A DNA stretch of 64,000 bases from assembly GCA_002205965.3 (NCBI GenBank), contig NADL03000004.1, positions 434,001-498,000 on the forward strand, given 5' to 3'. The stretch is from Kappaphycus alvarezii. Lineage: Eukaryota > Rhodophyta > Florideophyceae > Gigartinales > Solieriaceae. A program made the translations under genes and the position numbers. Below, piece after piece: positions 21,365 through 34,835 of the stretch. How positions within the stretch are numbered: position 1 is the first letter of the stretch; the number at the start of each line of letters is the position of its first letter. The notes under the pieces were generated by a model. The model saw nothing but the letters and a program-made list of their open reading frames with translations, searched no databases and had not been told where the DNA came from.

Positions 21365-24300
21365 TAACGAGCAGTAACTTGTATATAATATGTCTAAGCA
21401 GACCTTTAGTCAGTAAGTTTGGTGGTGAACTGGGCAGAAGCATTGTTTTGGCTCTGAAAAAAATTCTTAATGTATTAAAAGTTAAATATTTGTAAGTCTG
21501 TAGATTTTTAAGTTCTCTACAAAGAACCGTAAAATAAAGCACGTAAAAAAGTGAAGTGATTGCTCCAGAAATAAGTCATTGGTCAAAGTATCAAATAAAA
21601 AACAACATTAATATTGGATAACCAGCGCAAATATTAACTTTTTTATGCCTAAATCTCAAACAAAGCAAAAAATTGCCAAAAAAATTAACAGCAATAAATA
21701 ACTCCCAAGACTAATTACTTCAAAAATGATTTCAGGATGATATACTAGAGTAATATTCTTATTTTAAAAAAAGCAAAAACTGCAATAATCAAAATATTTA
21801 GAGTATAAATCGGTGATTAAGATCCACTCCAGTCATTTGCGGCAGCAGTAATATACTTCATGTCAGAATAGAAAACGGTTCTCGCGATACTTTGCGGATA
21901 TATTTCGACGGTTTTCAAGCTGCATTTAGAAATATTTTATCTTTAATTTTGTATTTCGTAGAAACCTTTCACGTCATCCGCTCTTAACGTGTCACATAAC
22001 GTATTCAAATCGTTCGAACAAGACAAAAACGAAATTTAAGATAATTTTCCTGCGTATATTTGAATACGATATCAAGGGTATTACGCATTGTGCTTCTCGC
22101 ATTATATCTAAATAACTCTCGTCAAATCCGTATTATTGAATTCTTACTAATTTCAAAAAAACCTTCATTTCGAAAAGTTTCTCATTTCAACCATATAAGA
22201 AGTGAGTGTCCACTGACTTTCAGGGTTTAAAGCAGTTTATTTACTGTGTTTAACATCTTTAGGAGCATGACTACCTTTATTGCATCAAAAATTGCAAAAT
22301 CTCGACTCAATGAAAAATTGGAAACATTTCCATATTCAATTGCATTATTGGGGGGTCTTAATACTTTTTTTCCCCTCTTTTGCTACAAATATGTTCAATG
22401 AAAGCACCAGTGAGAACGCGAATGCTGTCGTTTTTCTTTCCAGTATCCTTACAAATGGGAAAAGGTCTTTTCTAGTTGTGTTTGAGATCCTGAACGACAA
22501 AATATCAGTCATAAATTAAGGATCTAAATTCTTTTGAGATCTAATAGCTCAACACTGTGATAGATATATGACAAGTGGGGGCTGGTCCCTGACTAATTTG
22601 CTGTGGAAAGTTTCCGTGAACACAAGACACTTTATTGTTTTAGAGCATATTTGTAGGCTAATAAGAGTCATCTCTTTCTGCAATGAGAACGAAAATTCTT
22701 GTTTTGCGAAGAATTTCTTATTTCCTAAATTAAAAATTGGAATCCAGATTCTCTCGTCATTTCATGTGCGGCGCCATTTTACTTGTCTCTCACTTATGAT
22801 ATGAATATTTATTATTATTTTCGCTCCATTTTGTGCACCCCTACAGCGGTGTACAAAATTATAAGTTTTGAGGGAATCTATATTTATTGCCAAAGTACGA
22901 AAGAAAGTATAAGATGATCTCACTTAGGGCATTATCCGTACTTAACATATTACATCAATATGATTATAAAAAAGGTGTCTCAAAGTTTATGATGCCAACT
23001 AATCAGTATTTAAACTTGAACAGAAATATAAAGCTATTTAAAGAGAAAACTTAAATCTTCTTGGATTATTAGGAGAAGTACTTTGTAGTATATCTATTTA
23101 CACGTCTAACCATCCTGTACCTTTTCTACATGGAGCTAACTAGATTCAGATGCAAATTTACATCAATAACGTTCCAACAGTGAAGCACAGTTTTAACTTC
23201 AATAAAAACAGTTTACAGTGTCTCGCATTCATGTAATGTGATTTTTATCTGATGAATAAGCAAGCCAGTCAACTTCAAGCACTAATTCATCCTGTAAACA
23301 TTTGTGATGCTCCTAGACAGATATACTGGAGCCCTGAATTCCCTTAAGGTCAATCAGAAGATGAATTACATCTGAAAGAGAGAAAATATCCTTCAAAATG
23401 TGCAGATAAGATTTGTTCGTCACTTAATCATTTAAAATGACAAACATTCTTTTCTTTGTACCTCAAAATATTCGCTAAACCATAAAATTACCACTTCCGC
23501 TTCCATATTTCTAAAATACATGGGGAAAGCAAAGCTTTCTTTTCAAGTCAATGGTTTACTATCTGGGCTGTTCAAATTAAAATTTTATCATCCGCCCATG
23601 CAATCAGAGAACATTCTTAATACCTCTAGTTAATCCCATCAAACATCGATTTAATTCTATATATTTTGGTCTTCGCCTTCATAGCGTCAGCATTCATGAT
23701 ATTACTATAATTCATGGAAGGAGAAATACTCGTGCAATGGCGAGTCTAATACGATGTGTGGTCCACTTGCACGCAATTCTCGATGTATAAGAACTCCTTT
23801 TTAATTAAAATTTAAACGAAAAGTATCCATTCTTCTTCGTTGCTGAGTTTGGTCCAGTACTCCATTTTTAGGCAGCAATGTTTCCTCTCCGGTATAACAA
23901 AGAGCGTTGAAGTCAATATCAGGTTCCTTTTATTCATTTGAATTTCATATCTATTCAAGTTAATCTGTTTATTGTAGGTACATTTTACCGTTTTATTATA
24001 TGATTTTCTCCTACGACAGGAATATGCCGGTTTATATCTCTAAAAATTATACTGTACCTCTTTCTCAAATCTTTCTGCTGTAATGTTATCAGCACGTCGT
24101 ACTGAGCACGAAAAAGAGGGAAGTTTACTTCACTTTAATATTCTGTTTTCATTTTCACTTTACAGTAGAACTTTTCGATAAAGCCGGGGATATGTCACGA
24201 GGAATAAATAGCCTGTCAGAAAAAAATAAATTGTAAGCCTTTCAGTGATTAGCTATATGCCCTTTTTTGTGTAAATAATGTAACTTATGTCTTAAACTGA

Positions 24301-24775
24301 TAAGGTAGAAAATGACTAACAGAGATGTAGTTATGCTTTCCAACACGAGAACACTACTTTTGACCTCTAAAGAGCCCACCTCTTCAATAATAGTTAGGTT
24401 ACTAGGTAAAATAATCTTGGGACCCCTACCTTACCATCAAAAGCCTCGAACAGCTCCACTCAAGCGCACAATTTCTCTGTGAAATACATTTTCAGCCCAC
24501 TCCGGCGTGGTTGACGATTCCACTGAACATGCCCAGAGTGGTGAAACATTTTTGGCTGATGCAGCCCTGCTCCACCAAAATGAACTGAAAGCCTTTGGAA
24601 ATCATCAATTCGTTGAATAATCTTATGAAAGTAACGGCTCTAAATACCCTAGACTTGATCTTTTTATGAAACGGTGACGCTGTGGCTGTCAATTACATGG
24701 GATTTTGAGATCCCCACTAGTTTATGACGTTGTGATGCTGATTTTACGTCTTTCATATTTGCCAACAATACTCAG
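21365..24775. other. AT-rich stretch, nothing recognised
   Basis: Only short AT-biased ORFs (for example 22280-22519) without domain resemblance. No structural repeat seen. Confidence 0.4.
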
Positions 24776-25033
24776 GGCCGTGATTGGGAGTCTCGGTACG
24801 AGACCAAGGATGTAATTCTCATTCAACTCTGTGCCTTGAAGCATGCTACTACTTGTGATCTAATTGTGATAGTTTTTAACATCAGTGGAATCAAATTCGA
24901 GTGGTTGATGATGTGTTTCACTTTTCTGATTTCCAAGAAGATCTACAAAAAATTAAAACAACTACTACACTACCAAAGCGACCATGACATCGATTTAATC
25001 TCAAAACTGGTGCTCTTTTGCATACTCCAATAG
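24776..25033 (+). pseudogene. possible 3'-5' exonuclease-like exon or remnant
   Basis: Opens just after a good splice-acceptor-like AATACTCAG and reads to TAG 25031-25033. The GRDWESRYETKDVILIQLCA stretch resembles the first block of DEDD-type 3'-5' exonucleases (D-x-E, then a V-LIQL-C strand), though the aligned D-W-E is weak. Downstream residues become Lys/Leu-rich without recognisable motif. No second exon found. Confidence 0.2.
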
Positions 25034-28000
25034 CACCATATGTCACTCATGCCACTTTTCAACCGCCATACCGTCCTTCCGTAAGTTTGGCTGAAGGAAA
25101 AGTTTAGTACAGCATCGATCATAAACTGAAAGGGTTTAAAGAAGAATATTCTGTCTTCTTAACTGTATTCGCTACTTTTTCAGCTGCCATCATCCTGATG
25201 GAATTTCTACTCTAGATAAAGTAAATATATACAATTTTTTCATCATAAAATGATGAAATGCTACCTGTTGAAAAATGTTTCAGGAAATACATCTGTTGGT
25301 GGATGGTTAACAAGTGAGTTGCACTGTTCTCTAAGATAAGGGGTATCAGGAGGCAGCTGTTTTTTTCGCTTAATCGCTACGACAAAGAAGTCGCAGGGAG
25401 GTGTCCTATCTCCGGGAGAGGTTGTGGTCAGAAGTAAGATTGCAAGGGACCTCATCGTCGAGGGAACACACTTCGGGCGTCTTTGCGAGCTTTGGAGAAA
25501 GTAGATCGTAACTATAAATGGCCAGAGAGTTCCTATATTAAGATCTTGCGTTTATATTTGGCTTTAACAAATTAGAACGTTTTATGCTGCCCTCTGCGTC
25601 TTGACGATATACTGGCTTGCCGTTAAGTTTTTAATCATTGGTAACACATTGAAAACTAGCAAGATCAAAATCTACGCCAAGTAAACAGAAGGTACCTCGA
25701 GAAACACAGACGCATCTTTGAGATACGTTTTGGAGCTATTGAGACCGGGAGGTTTCCGGATCGTTTGCCGAAAGCCTAGGTTTTAGGTCTTATAAAATAA
25801 TTGAACTTTTGCACAACAAGATAACCTCTGCAATTAACGCCATACATTTCTTTTGTTTAAAATATTAAAGAAAAATTTTAACAAAGTCAGGAAAAATACC
25901 TTTTTGTGAAATAATTATTTATTCTTTCCTCAGGGGCATCCTTCCGCAAACACTCGGTCTTTGTTGAAATGAACTAATGGAAGAGAAAAAGGGCCAATCT
26001 ATTTCATAGAGTTCACATTGTAAGTACTCCGAAATTTTTTGTATTTTTGCTACCACTTCACAGCTTCCGCGGCGGTCATGTCTAACGTGTATTCCCTGCT
26101 GGCTGCCATTGGGCCGTCCCTGTAAGTAATGTTATTTGGTTTTACCTATAAGTGGAGACTTATCCCGCACAACGCACTAGCGGCATGGATACAACCGAAC
26201 TCATCTTCCGTAACTCACAAAGTCCCCCACTTCACAGTATAATATGTTGTAAATATGTACAAAGGCCCTCTTTATGAAAGACTGAGATATTACAAAACCC
26301 TTGGACATGTGCAACAGTAAATTATTTTAATTTTACTGACTGGCAAAAAATTGGGATGGGAGTATTTGTTCCGTACCTAGAAAATTTAGTTATTTGCGAA
26401 AACACCATGTTCAACAAAACGGCATCTAATCAGATAACAAGTAATGAGATGCAACGAAAATGTAGCTTGATACTGTAATTTGACCTATTTGACAAGTTTT
26501 ATCCAATCTCTACCGCTATACTCCTCCATTTTCAGATAAAAGAGGGAAATATCGGCCCTATGACAATCGGGGCTGTTCTTCTCCCCATCGGTACGAGGAA
26601 CCTCCTCCATCACGCCATTGATGAGACTAGAGAGTTTCTCGCCCCAAAACGGGTGGCATACCAGAATCTCCGCTCTGTCCTAATCCGGGAGCTTATATTG
26701 GCTCTAAACGCACACGTGGTGTCCCGCAGCCTAGAGGGGAAATTTGTTGCCTTTTTTGTAGCATAATGATTAGGTCAGATATCTGTAAGTCTTTTCATAA
26801 GCGAGAGAGGTTAGTAGTGTTACATTACCTCTCGACTGCAGTATAAATACGAAGGGAAGCTTCGCATAGGTACGTCCTGTGAAAGACCATATGCGAAACT
26901 TAGCCATGACGAGCTGGTCGTATCTTTAAGGGGTAATTTTCATCCATATGTAAGTTGACTTGTCGGATAGATTCATTAACATCGATTGTATCATAAGAGT
27001 TAGAAATGGGTGAGCCGGGTCCTGTGTCATCACTGCAAACCGGAATCAAGATGCTCGTGGCCCAATTGTGTTGGTACTGGTGAGTTCAGCCGATTGTCCT
27101 GCACAATATATAGGGGAGGATGGAGGGGAAAACTGGCACTTTCTACACCATTTTGACGTGTCCTACATCATTTGCCCCCGCCTTTTTGTGTGACGTGGTG
27201 CTGATGTGGTTGAAAATGTGTCGTTCAAGCGCTGTCGGGGGGAGTGAAGCTCACAATTTGTACCGGAGGTTGGTCTTGGCTATTGGCGGCGTTCATGAAA
27301 ATAGTTAAGTCCAGCGCGGAGAGCTCGAGTCCGTTGTGTAGATTTTTCGCTATTCTTCTAGTGTATCGACGTCTATCACTTTAAATGGCCTTGTTAAATG
27401 GGTCGATGAACAGGTCGGCGCAGCTGAGCAAGGTTAGCTTTAAAAACATCGTTTCGGTTGCTTATTTATGGTTAGAATCGAGGAAAGAGTGCTAACTGCA
27501 GATTAATCTACACTTTTGTAGGATTCTGTGATGTAATTAAGTTCTTTCGAAAGCTACAAACAGCCAATATCCTGCGCCTATCACATTAAACACGCTGCGA
27601 CTCGAGTTCACTCCTGTGGATTTGCTTCCCGGTGTAGTACATTCGGTTTCGCATGCAGGGTAAATGAGCGATATATTCCCCAGACAGGGCGCGGAATTGA
27701 GTATAGGGGTTTTCCAGTGCCTCTCAAAGCTTAAATAAAGCATAATAACGCTCCTATTTCTACGTCCACGTCCCCCTCATGACCCTCACAAAAGACACAA
27801 CCACCCTAAAAAAGTCTCCACCGAAATCCTGTCGGAGATAGTTTTGCGGTTTAAAATTTCACTTGGACTCGTCAAGTGGTTGTTATCAAGCTTTTTCTGC
27901 GGGATGACTGCACCTACTACTTCAGTCGCGGGTTGATAAATCTTATCCATCAACGCGCTCCTTTTTCTCTAGCATTCTCCTCCCAGATCCACCGTATCCA

Positions 28001-28099
28001 TAATTTCAGTCTCTCCATCTTTTTTTGCGCCAAGCCAACTTTTGAAACGTATGTATCGCTGAACTGTCTCCAAATCGGAAATATATCCAGGTTAGCAAT
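25034..28099. other. AT-rich stretch with isolated higher-GC patches
   Basis: Patches at 26536-26766 and 27000-27310 are open on one or both strands but have no recognised domain. A splice model joining 26078-26121 to 26536 gives an immediate stop. The minus-strand reading of about 27780-28030 (DKIYQPATEVVGAVIPQ, SDRISVETFLGWLC) looks coding-like and may be the distal part of the decayed gene at 28.1-28.7 kb. Confidence 0.35.
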
Positions 28100-28720
28100 A
28101 AGTCAAGTTGAATGCCATGTCTTTCGGCAAAAAAAAATTACCTCTGCCTTGAATCCGTAACGCTTGCGCCTCCCACTGTAGTACTTCTTGCCTTCTTGGA
28201 CATAACTTCTCGGGCGGTTGGCTTCTTAAAACGTAAAAATATTCGAGTAGCGAGCTGTCGATTAATTGCGAGACTTCCTTCCATCCGTTAATAAATCAGC
28301 GAATTTCATTGCGGTTCCAAGTCCACTTCCGTAAATCGTATGCGCAGGCTTGCTCTTACTGTCGATGAACTTCATAATTAGGCGCTGAAATTTTTTAGCA
28401 TTCCTGACAAAAAATCCGAAAGATCCTTGCTAGTATGTCCTAATTTTCATCATGTTTTAAAACAACAAATGCCATAAAAATGTCTTTATCGTCATATATA
28501 GAATTTTGACCGGGATCATTGATGTGGAATCTATCCATTGTTTCAAGAAGCATGTACAAAATCGCATGGAACTCAGTCGCATCGAGACGTTTCATTTCTT
28601 GGATCGAGTTTTCTTCACTGCACTCTTAAAATGCACTCTTAAAATACATTAAAAGATGTTAATTCGAATCTTTTTCATCTCCAATGTCTTCATTGCGTTG
28701 CGTAACAGCATATCTATATA
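28100..28720 (-). pseudogene. decayed protein-coding gene, family unknown
   Basis: The minus strand from about 28720 down gives successive coding-like segments: VTQRNEDIGDEKDSN, then about 62 codons containing MKRLDATEFHAILYMLLETM and YDDKDIFMAFVVLKHDE up to a TAG, then after a frameshift FFVRNAKKFQRLIMKFIDSK and YGSGLGTAMKFADLL, then a third segment with SSLLEYFYVLRSQPPEKLC. Composition and length are well above the local background. I do not recognise the family; a transposon-encoded accessory protein is one possibility, a lost host gene another. Confidence 0.4.
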
Positions 28721-31358
28721 CCTACTCTCGTTCAAAATTAATTGTTGCGAGGTGTTGTGACTATTTTTGAGTAGGTGTATGTCTGGTTTTTGGGTGTTAG
28801 GAGCCGAGGGTAGTTTGCCGGACATGTTGGATGTTGCTGGCTCACTCGTTGGGCTATGTGCAAATTGTGCAGCAGTAAAGTTGCCAGTTTATAGGGAAGA
28901 TGAAGAGTAGTTCTACAATTACTGATATTCATAGTAAATGAATGATTTATAAGTATCCAAATTCTAAACTTCACAAGATACAAACATCTCAAACATTAGA
29001 AAGGTGCGGCAAATAACTGCTTTCGTTTTAAAAAGAAAAAAAATATATCTTTAACTGTACAAATTTAAAGTATTTTGGCTCAAAAAATCTACTGTATGTA
29101 CCTATTTTTATAAAACTCCTTTATAAAACCTAAAAATACACCAAAGACTGATAAAACTTTCATTAAGGTTTACAGAATAATTTTAGTGGTGCAAAAGGAT
29201 AGTAAGGTTCTGGACAGTATACGACTGATCCTAAATGGAACTTAAACCAATATTCAAAATGCTTGTAGAAATATCGGCCCATCCCAAATAAAATTGTTCT
29301 TCTAGAAAATCATAAAATCTAAACAGTAACTTAAGTATACCATTAAGCATAACTTTCTCGTGCGCCAGTTCCTTGTGCTCGCTTAATTTCATACCGAAAG
29401 CCTAAAACTTTGCATGCGTAACAAGGGGGTCCGCAGGATCTTCTAACCTACCCCAGGCCTTGATCAGGAGCTTCGGGATCAACAGCTCGGCGGACCGAAA
29501 ACCTTGATTTACATAACAATTTCCACCATCCCCTACCTGCAGCTGAAAGTCCTTGGAGAACACTCCAGTAAGTAGTATAACAGCAACCGACAGCCGCTTC
29601 ATGTCTTTCTCCTCTACTCACCAGATGGAATACTCATATACAAGACAAATTTCAGTCCACATCCAGTAACGCCACCCGTACCTGATCCATCCTTCCCCTC
29701 CCCCTCACCAGAATCACACAAAAACTCTTCAAACTCCTCTTTCTCCTTCAAACTAAGCAAAGAAACAATTCGGGAGTGTTGAGCTGTAAAAATGGCTGGT
29801 AACAATAGTAAATTGAGACAATAGTGAAACTCATACTTTAATTTTCTCATAACTATCGCGGACTTTAGCTTGTTCTAGCAGACCTGGAAGTTATTCCCAC
29901 CAATATCATGAAGCAGAGGGTCTATTTTTTGACAAAAGCGGCAGTTTCAGGCCGATTGATTTCGCCATCTACCAGCATGGACCTAAGCAAGGCCCTAATT
30001 CACTTAACTGGGTGCGTTTTTTTTAATAAAAGCTGGTAGGGAGCAAATACTTTTGATTCCGACCTTATATATTTAGACTTTCTGCTACTAGAATTTTGCC
30101 CTATTCATCTCAATTCATGAAAGTTCTTTGCACTTTCCGCCAACCATAGTTACATTTTTCGCGCCAAAATTGCTGCCCTTTTTGTGGGGGTTTAGAATCA
30201 CACCTTAAAGTCTCCGTTTCTGCTTTTAATTCTGTTCGAGTGTCAAATAATGCACTTTACAGTCTACAATGCTTTGTACGCCTCACTTGGAGCAGTGGAC
30301 AGTTGGTATGACTTTTGAAATTCCCGTGAATGTTGACGTACTGTAATTTAAACTTTTTTGTGTATAACATTACATTCCCAGGACAGTAACTGTTTTTGAT
30401 TTGCATGCCAAATACAATACTATGCAGAAATTTGTACAATACTGTGCTTTATACTGCATAAATTAATGAAAAGTAGTAGTCTACTACTGTAGATAGCTTA
30501 GTTCAGTACTGCGCAATTCACTGCTAGAATGCGCCTATTGAAAACGGAAGGCAATGCGATTTCTGTGTTACTGGAACTTCCGACCACAACTACATTGAAT
30601 TATACCACAAATAATTTGCTTCCACCTCATAAATAAAGAATATATAGGATATTTACTCCATACTACCTTACATACGTTATAAAAGTAACATTTCCCCTTT
30701 AGAATAGATAATAGAAGTACAAAATTTTAACCGTTGTAAAAATTATCAACCTAAACCCTTCGATAAACGGAAAGCGATCCATTTATCTACAAAGAAGTGA
30801 AAAAACCCTCCCCAGCTACGCGTCAACACGCAACGACACACAGAAAGCTCCACCTCTATAATGTCCCAAAGTGACAGGAAGCACTTGATCCACGCGCACA
30901 CACAAGAGAGTAAAGTCTACTGGACAGCTGTGTGCATCTCTCGATTTACCACATTAAAAAGAGAGTGAAACGCATATTGAGACCATGCAGAACTATGCTG
31001 CATCGGGTATCTTAGCGGATTTTTGTCATAAGCGTTGAGGAGGGGAGGTATGGGAGATTTTTTTCGAATTTTACATGAAGGCATGATAAAGTGATGTGCA
31101 TGGGTCAAGGGGGAGACGTCATCCTAGCGGCGCAGTTGATCCCTTTTGAGTGCAATGTTCCATATCTTTATTGAATGGTACTGGAGGGGTGGAGGTATCA
31201 TAACATGTCGGTACGACGATAGGAGTTTCTCCAAGTGTGGTTGAAGTCTTTACACTGCAGTGTACAAAAATTTTAAGCAGGCCCCGTGTATTACAGCCAT
31301 CCAAGAAAGAAAATATTTGAGTGGGCAACAAAAAAGGTTGGCAAAAACCATGATACTT
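28721..31358. other. AT-rich stretch, nothing recognised
   Basis: Short ORFs only. Several TACAATACTGTG / CAGTACTGCGCAA words near 30430-30520 belong to the recurrent palindromic word set. Confidence 0.4.
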
Positions 31359-31478
31359 GGGAAAAATCATATTTCTGATAAAAAAGTTTAATTTAAACAC
31401 GGCAGGTGGTTTCAAAAAGGGAAAAATCATAGTTCCTGATGAAGAAACTAATTTGAACAGGTCAGACGGGTTCAAGAA
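31359..31478. repeat. two-unit 60-bp tandem repeat
   Basis: Units 31359-31418 and 31419-31478 both begin GGGAAAAATCATA and end with a GGTTTCAAAA / GGGTTCAAGA type sequence. The period is a multiple of three and the minus strand stays open over 31119-31523 (134 codons), though without recognised domain. Confidence 0.65.
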
Positions 31479-31906
31479 TACCGGCATGATGTTCGCAAAG
31501 AGGATAAAATATTGTCCTAGCACCAGAATGGTGGCGATTCCGCTTTGATTTGGGCATGTTTACATATTTTCACGAGTGTTTTCTCGATTATTTGAATGAT
31601 AAGAAGGTGCATGGGAGTTATTTCAAGACATTACAGAACGTCATTTTTCTTATTTTGCAGCCACTAGTCATGGATTTGATTGGTTCCTTCAACAGAAAAA
31701 TACTCTGATCCGTAATTTTCTGATTTTTTGCTGACAAAAATATTACTGTAATGTATTATCCCGCCCGCCCTCCTCAATTAAACCCTATCGCAGACCTGTG
31801 AGGAATCTAAGCCTGTTTTATTGGCAACAATGGGGAGCATTTGATTCCGTTACTTCCCAGAAATTGGCTAATGATGATAAATGGGCCAAAAAGTCACACT
31901 ATTCAA
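31479..31906. other. intergenic, nothing recognised
   Basis: AT-rich, no gene or repeat seen. Confidence 0.4.
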
Positions 31907-32405
31907 AACTAATTTTGTAGCGACTTCAATGTGTTGCTTATACATATTGAAGTGATTAAGTACATTGTAAAATAGGCAAAGTGCGGGCCAGGACTGTTGC
32001 ACTTTCAATGACTGATGCCCCTATGGTCCTGGATACCAGGTCAGGGGCACTTTATATAGACCACGGTAGGGAATTGAATGCACTCTGGGTGAGGTTTGCG
32101 TTTTACCAATGATCTACTTGGGTGCAACATGCGGAGTCATTGAAGACCCCTAAAGTAACTGAAAAACAATTCTCAATGAATTAGGTTTGAATAGGGTGGC
32201 TAATCTCTGCATGTTTCAGGGCGCGACATATTATGGACGCCGCGCACGTCGACCATATTGCATAACTTAGCTTCTGGTTGATCCGGGTCTTCACTCCTCC
32301 CCTTTTTTTCTTGGTGAGCTACTGATACTGTAGTACACCACCGTACGTATTACTAGATTTCAGCTAACAATACACTTGTACATGGCACGTACTAATTGGC
32401 CCCTA
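31907..32405 (-). repeat. inverted-repeat family, copy A1
   Basis: Contains TGTAGCGACTTCAATGTGTT (31916-31935), the reverse complement of the outer end of copy B2 (35688-35709), then GCGGGCCAGGACTGTTGC, then CAGGTCAGGGGCACTTTATA, and after a LINE fragment CTAACAATACACTTGTACAT. All blocks reappear in the same order in copy A2 and inverted in B1 and B2. Confidence 0.65.
32171..32306 (-). pseudogene. LINE-like RT 3'-end fragment (minus-strand copy)
   Basis: The reverse complement reads GGAGTGAAGACCCGG..., translating GGVKTRINQKLSYAIWS, closely matching 38350-38440 (GGVKTRLYQQLSYTIWS). The shared 3' flank includes CACCCTATTCAAACCTAATT. It sits inside repeat copy A1, so it inserted into, or was carried by, that repeat. 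Confidence 0.65.
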
Positions 32406-34211
32406 AAATTACAGTAATGGACTTAATACAGAAGTATTGAGTTCCCACGGGTCTAGGCGAAAGTTTTGCCCAGCAAAAAGATCAGGAGTTCGTGTTCAAT
32501 AATACAGATCCAACACTTGACTAAAATCTTAGCTCAGAGTAAGCACACATCGTACTAATAAATTTTGAATGTCTTCATCAAAAAGGCCTCATCTCTGATT
32601 ACAAAATGACTATTATAAACATAAGAAACATGATACCAAAAAAATTCAAAAAATATTATTGCACGATTTGGAATTATTTCCTTCACTTTCAGGGAAGGTG
32701 TTTCGGAGCCACATGATCGTTTCTTAAGTTGATACGTATTCTTTATTACCTGGTACCAAACAGGAAAGACACCTGTAATTAAAGAAGGGATAGGAAAATT
32801 CACCCACGAAGCATGGGCTCGAAAGTTTAGGTATTTTAATTGGACAAAAGTTTGGACGGAATTTCCGCCGAGACTTTGGAATCAAAATTAATCAAATCTA
32901 CAAATACCTTTTAGTAGTCACTTAAGCCATAACAGTAAAATTTACGCCATTATTAAATTTATAAAAATGCTTATTTTGAAAACTTTAGAGCCACTTATTA
33001 ATCAACATGGAAAACAATATATCAAGGGATTTTTTTGAATTAAAAAATGTATAATATATTCAAATGAGTTTATTACAAACCCCTAAAACGAAACTTTTCA
33101 TCAAAGATCAGGTATGCAAAGAAAAGGCAGTATGAATGCTAATGGCTGATATAGTCTTAAAAATGCGAATGCGGAAAACTAAAATTTTTTTTAAGTCATA
33201 ACAGCTTAATTCGAATAAAAACAAATAGGTAAAATGCGGCACAACATTCGATGTACAAAATTAACAAAAAATATTTTTTGAAGATGTCAGTAGAGAATAA
33301 CTAGGTCATTCATTCTTTTCCATTTTCTTTACAATTTTTAAGACGATTCAGAAAAAATTATAACCTCTTTTTGAAGCGAATAATTATATTTTTGAAGACT
33401 TATTAGCTACTTTATTGGAAATAATCGAAAATAAATAAACCAAACGCCAAAAACTTGATACCTTTACAGTTAAGAACACAAAATAACTTTCGATCGCTTT
33501 TCATTGAATTTTGCCGTCTCAACATTCTTCTCATTCGGTTTGAGTCTTATGGTGGACCATTCAAGTCAGTCTGTGTCTTGTCGAAAAATTTTATTAGCAA
33601 TTCTTCCCGTTCTTTGGAGTAACTTCTTTAATTTATTGCAAAATGGCATCGAATCTAGAAAATAATGCAAAGAGGAACAATTCTAGTTCTATGCTCTCGT
33701 TTGGAGTTTATACACAGTCTTTTTTGATTCCTTTCTCTCTATAAATTATGCACTGAGTATGCAATGTACAGTGTACAATGTAGTTTCTATCGGCATCAGT
33801 TTCAATCACATGTTATATTTTAGACTCCTTCAAATAATCGCTAATTGTGTAAATGGGGGGTTAATTTACTGTGGTGGATATGTGGGTTGGTATCCAGTAA
33901 ATATGTACCGGAGCGTAGATATCGTATCATTGTCAAGCCAATCGCTAGTTTGTAGCATGGTTTCGGATTTTTTTTGTTTTATTAGAAGTCGTTTAGCTTT
34001 TTTCGGAATGGAATTTTTATGGGTTCTAGAACGTAGTTCCAGTGAACCACGGGTGGGAAGCCCGTCTTCGAACGCACGCTTGCATTTTAATGCCATTTTC
34101 CCACACCCTCCAGGTTTGTAGAGTATTCTATACCATTACTCGTAATTTATTGACTCTTTTCAGTATCAACCCATCGTTGATCAAGAAGTCTAGTACTGCA
34201 TTGTTATGATT
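32406..34211. other. AT-rich stretch between repeat copies A1 and B1
   Basis: No gene recognised. A GTACAGTGTACAATG word occurs near 33768. ORF 33759-34121 is AT-rich plus-strand sequence without domain. Confidence 0.4.
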
Positions 34212-34420
34212 CAATTAGTACGTGGAACTTACACGTGTATTGTCAGCAAAGTGCATTAACACGTACAGTCGTATTCTGTAAGCAACGTACCTAGTTTGTA
34301 TTCAGAGCCCCGCAACGGTCTATATAAAGTCCCCTGACCTGGTCCCCAAGGCCAGATAGGCATCGTTGATTGGAAGTACAACAGTCCTGGTCCGTGCTTT
34401 ACAACTTCCGAGTTAAGTTG
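34212..34420 (+). repeat. inverted-repeat family, copy B1
   Basis: Begins TCAATTAGTACGTGGAACTT, contains AGCAACGTACCTAGTTTG and GGTCTATATAAAGT, ends CAACAGTCCTGGTCCGTGCT. Inverted copy of A2 at 34615-34835. Confidence 0.75.
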
Positions 34421-34615
34421 TAGCATAAAATCGATTCTTCGATTTTATGAGATTCCGAGTTAAGTTGTAGCATAAAATCGATTTTACGATTTTAAGATTT
34501 TATGTTACAACCTGAAAATGAAGTTGTAATGCAGGGACCAGAACTGAGAGTAGCACGAGTGAAGTTGTAACATAAAATCGATTTTATGAATTTATGTTAC
34601 AACTTGACAATGAGG
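34400..34615. repeat. palindromic core between B1 and A2
   Basis: Several copies of AAGTTGTAGCATAAAATCGA and its complement; a perfect 18-bp palindrome CATAAAATCGATTTTATG lies at 34571-34588. Together with the flanking inverted copies this could fold into a long cruciform or hairpin. Confidence 0.7.
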
Positions 34616-34835
34616 TTGTGAAGCACGGACCAGGAATGATAGTAGCACAATCACCGATGCCTATCTGGCCTTGGAGACCAGGTCAGGGGCACTTTATATA
34701 GACCTTTGCGGGCTCTAAATGCAAACTAGGTACGTTGCTGACAACATACCACTGTACGTGTACGTGAAAACGCAAAATGCTGACTCTACACGTGTACATG
34801 CCACATACAAATTGAACACTAACATTATCAGAATT
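34615..34835 (-). repeat. inverted-repeat family, copy A2
   Basis: Contains GAAGCACGGACCAGG, GATGCCTATCTGGCCTTGG, CAGGTCAGGGGCACTTTATA and ACACGTGTACATGCCACATA; the reverse complement aligns with B1 and B2 over almost its whole length. Confidence 0.75.

Noticed and set aside
26078-26766. two-exon gene with donor at 26122 and acceptor before 26536
   Set aside because: Joining the exons gives a stop codon at the junction (CT|A TAA); no domain recognised.
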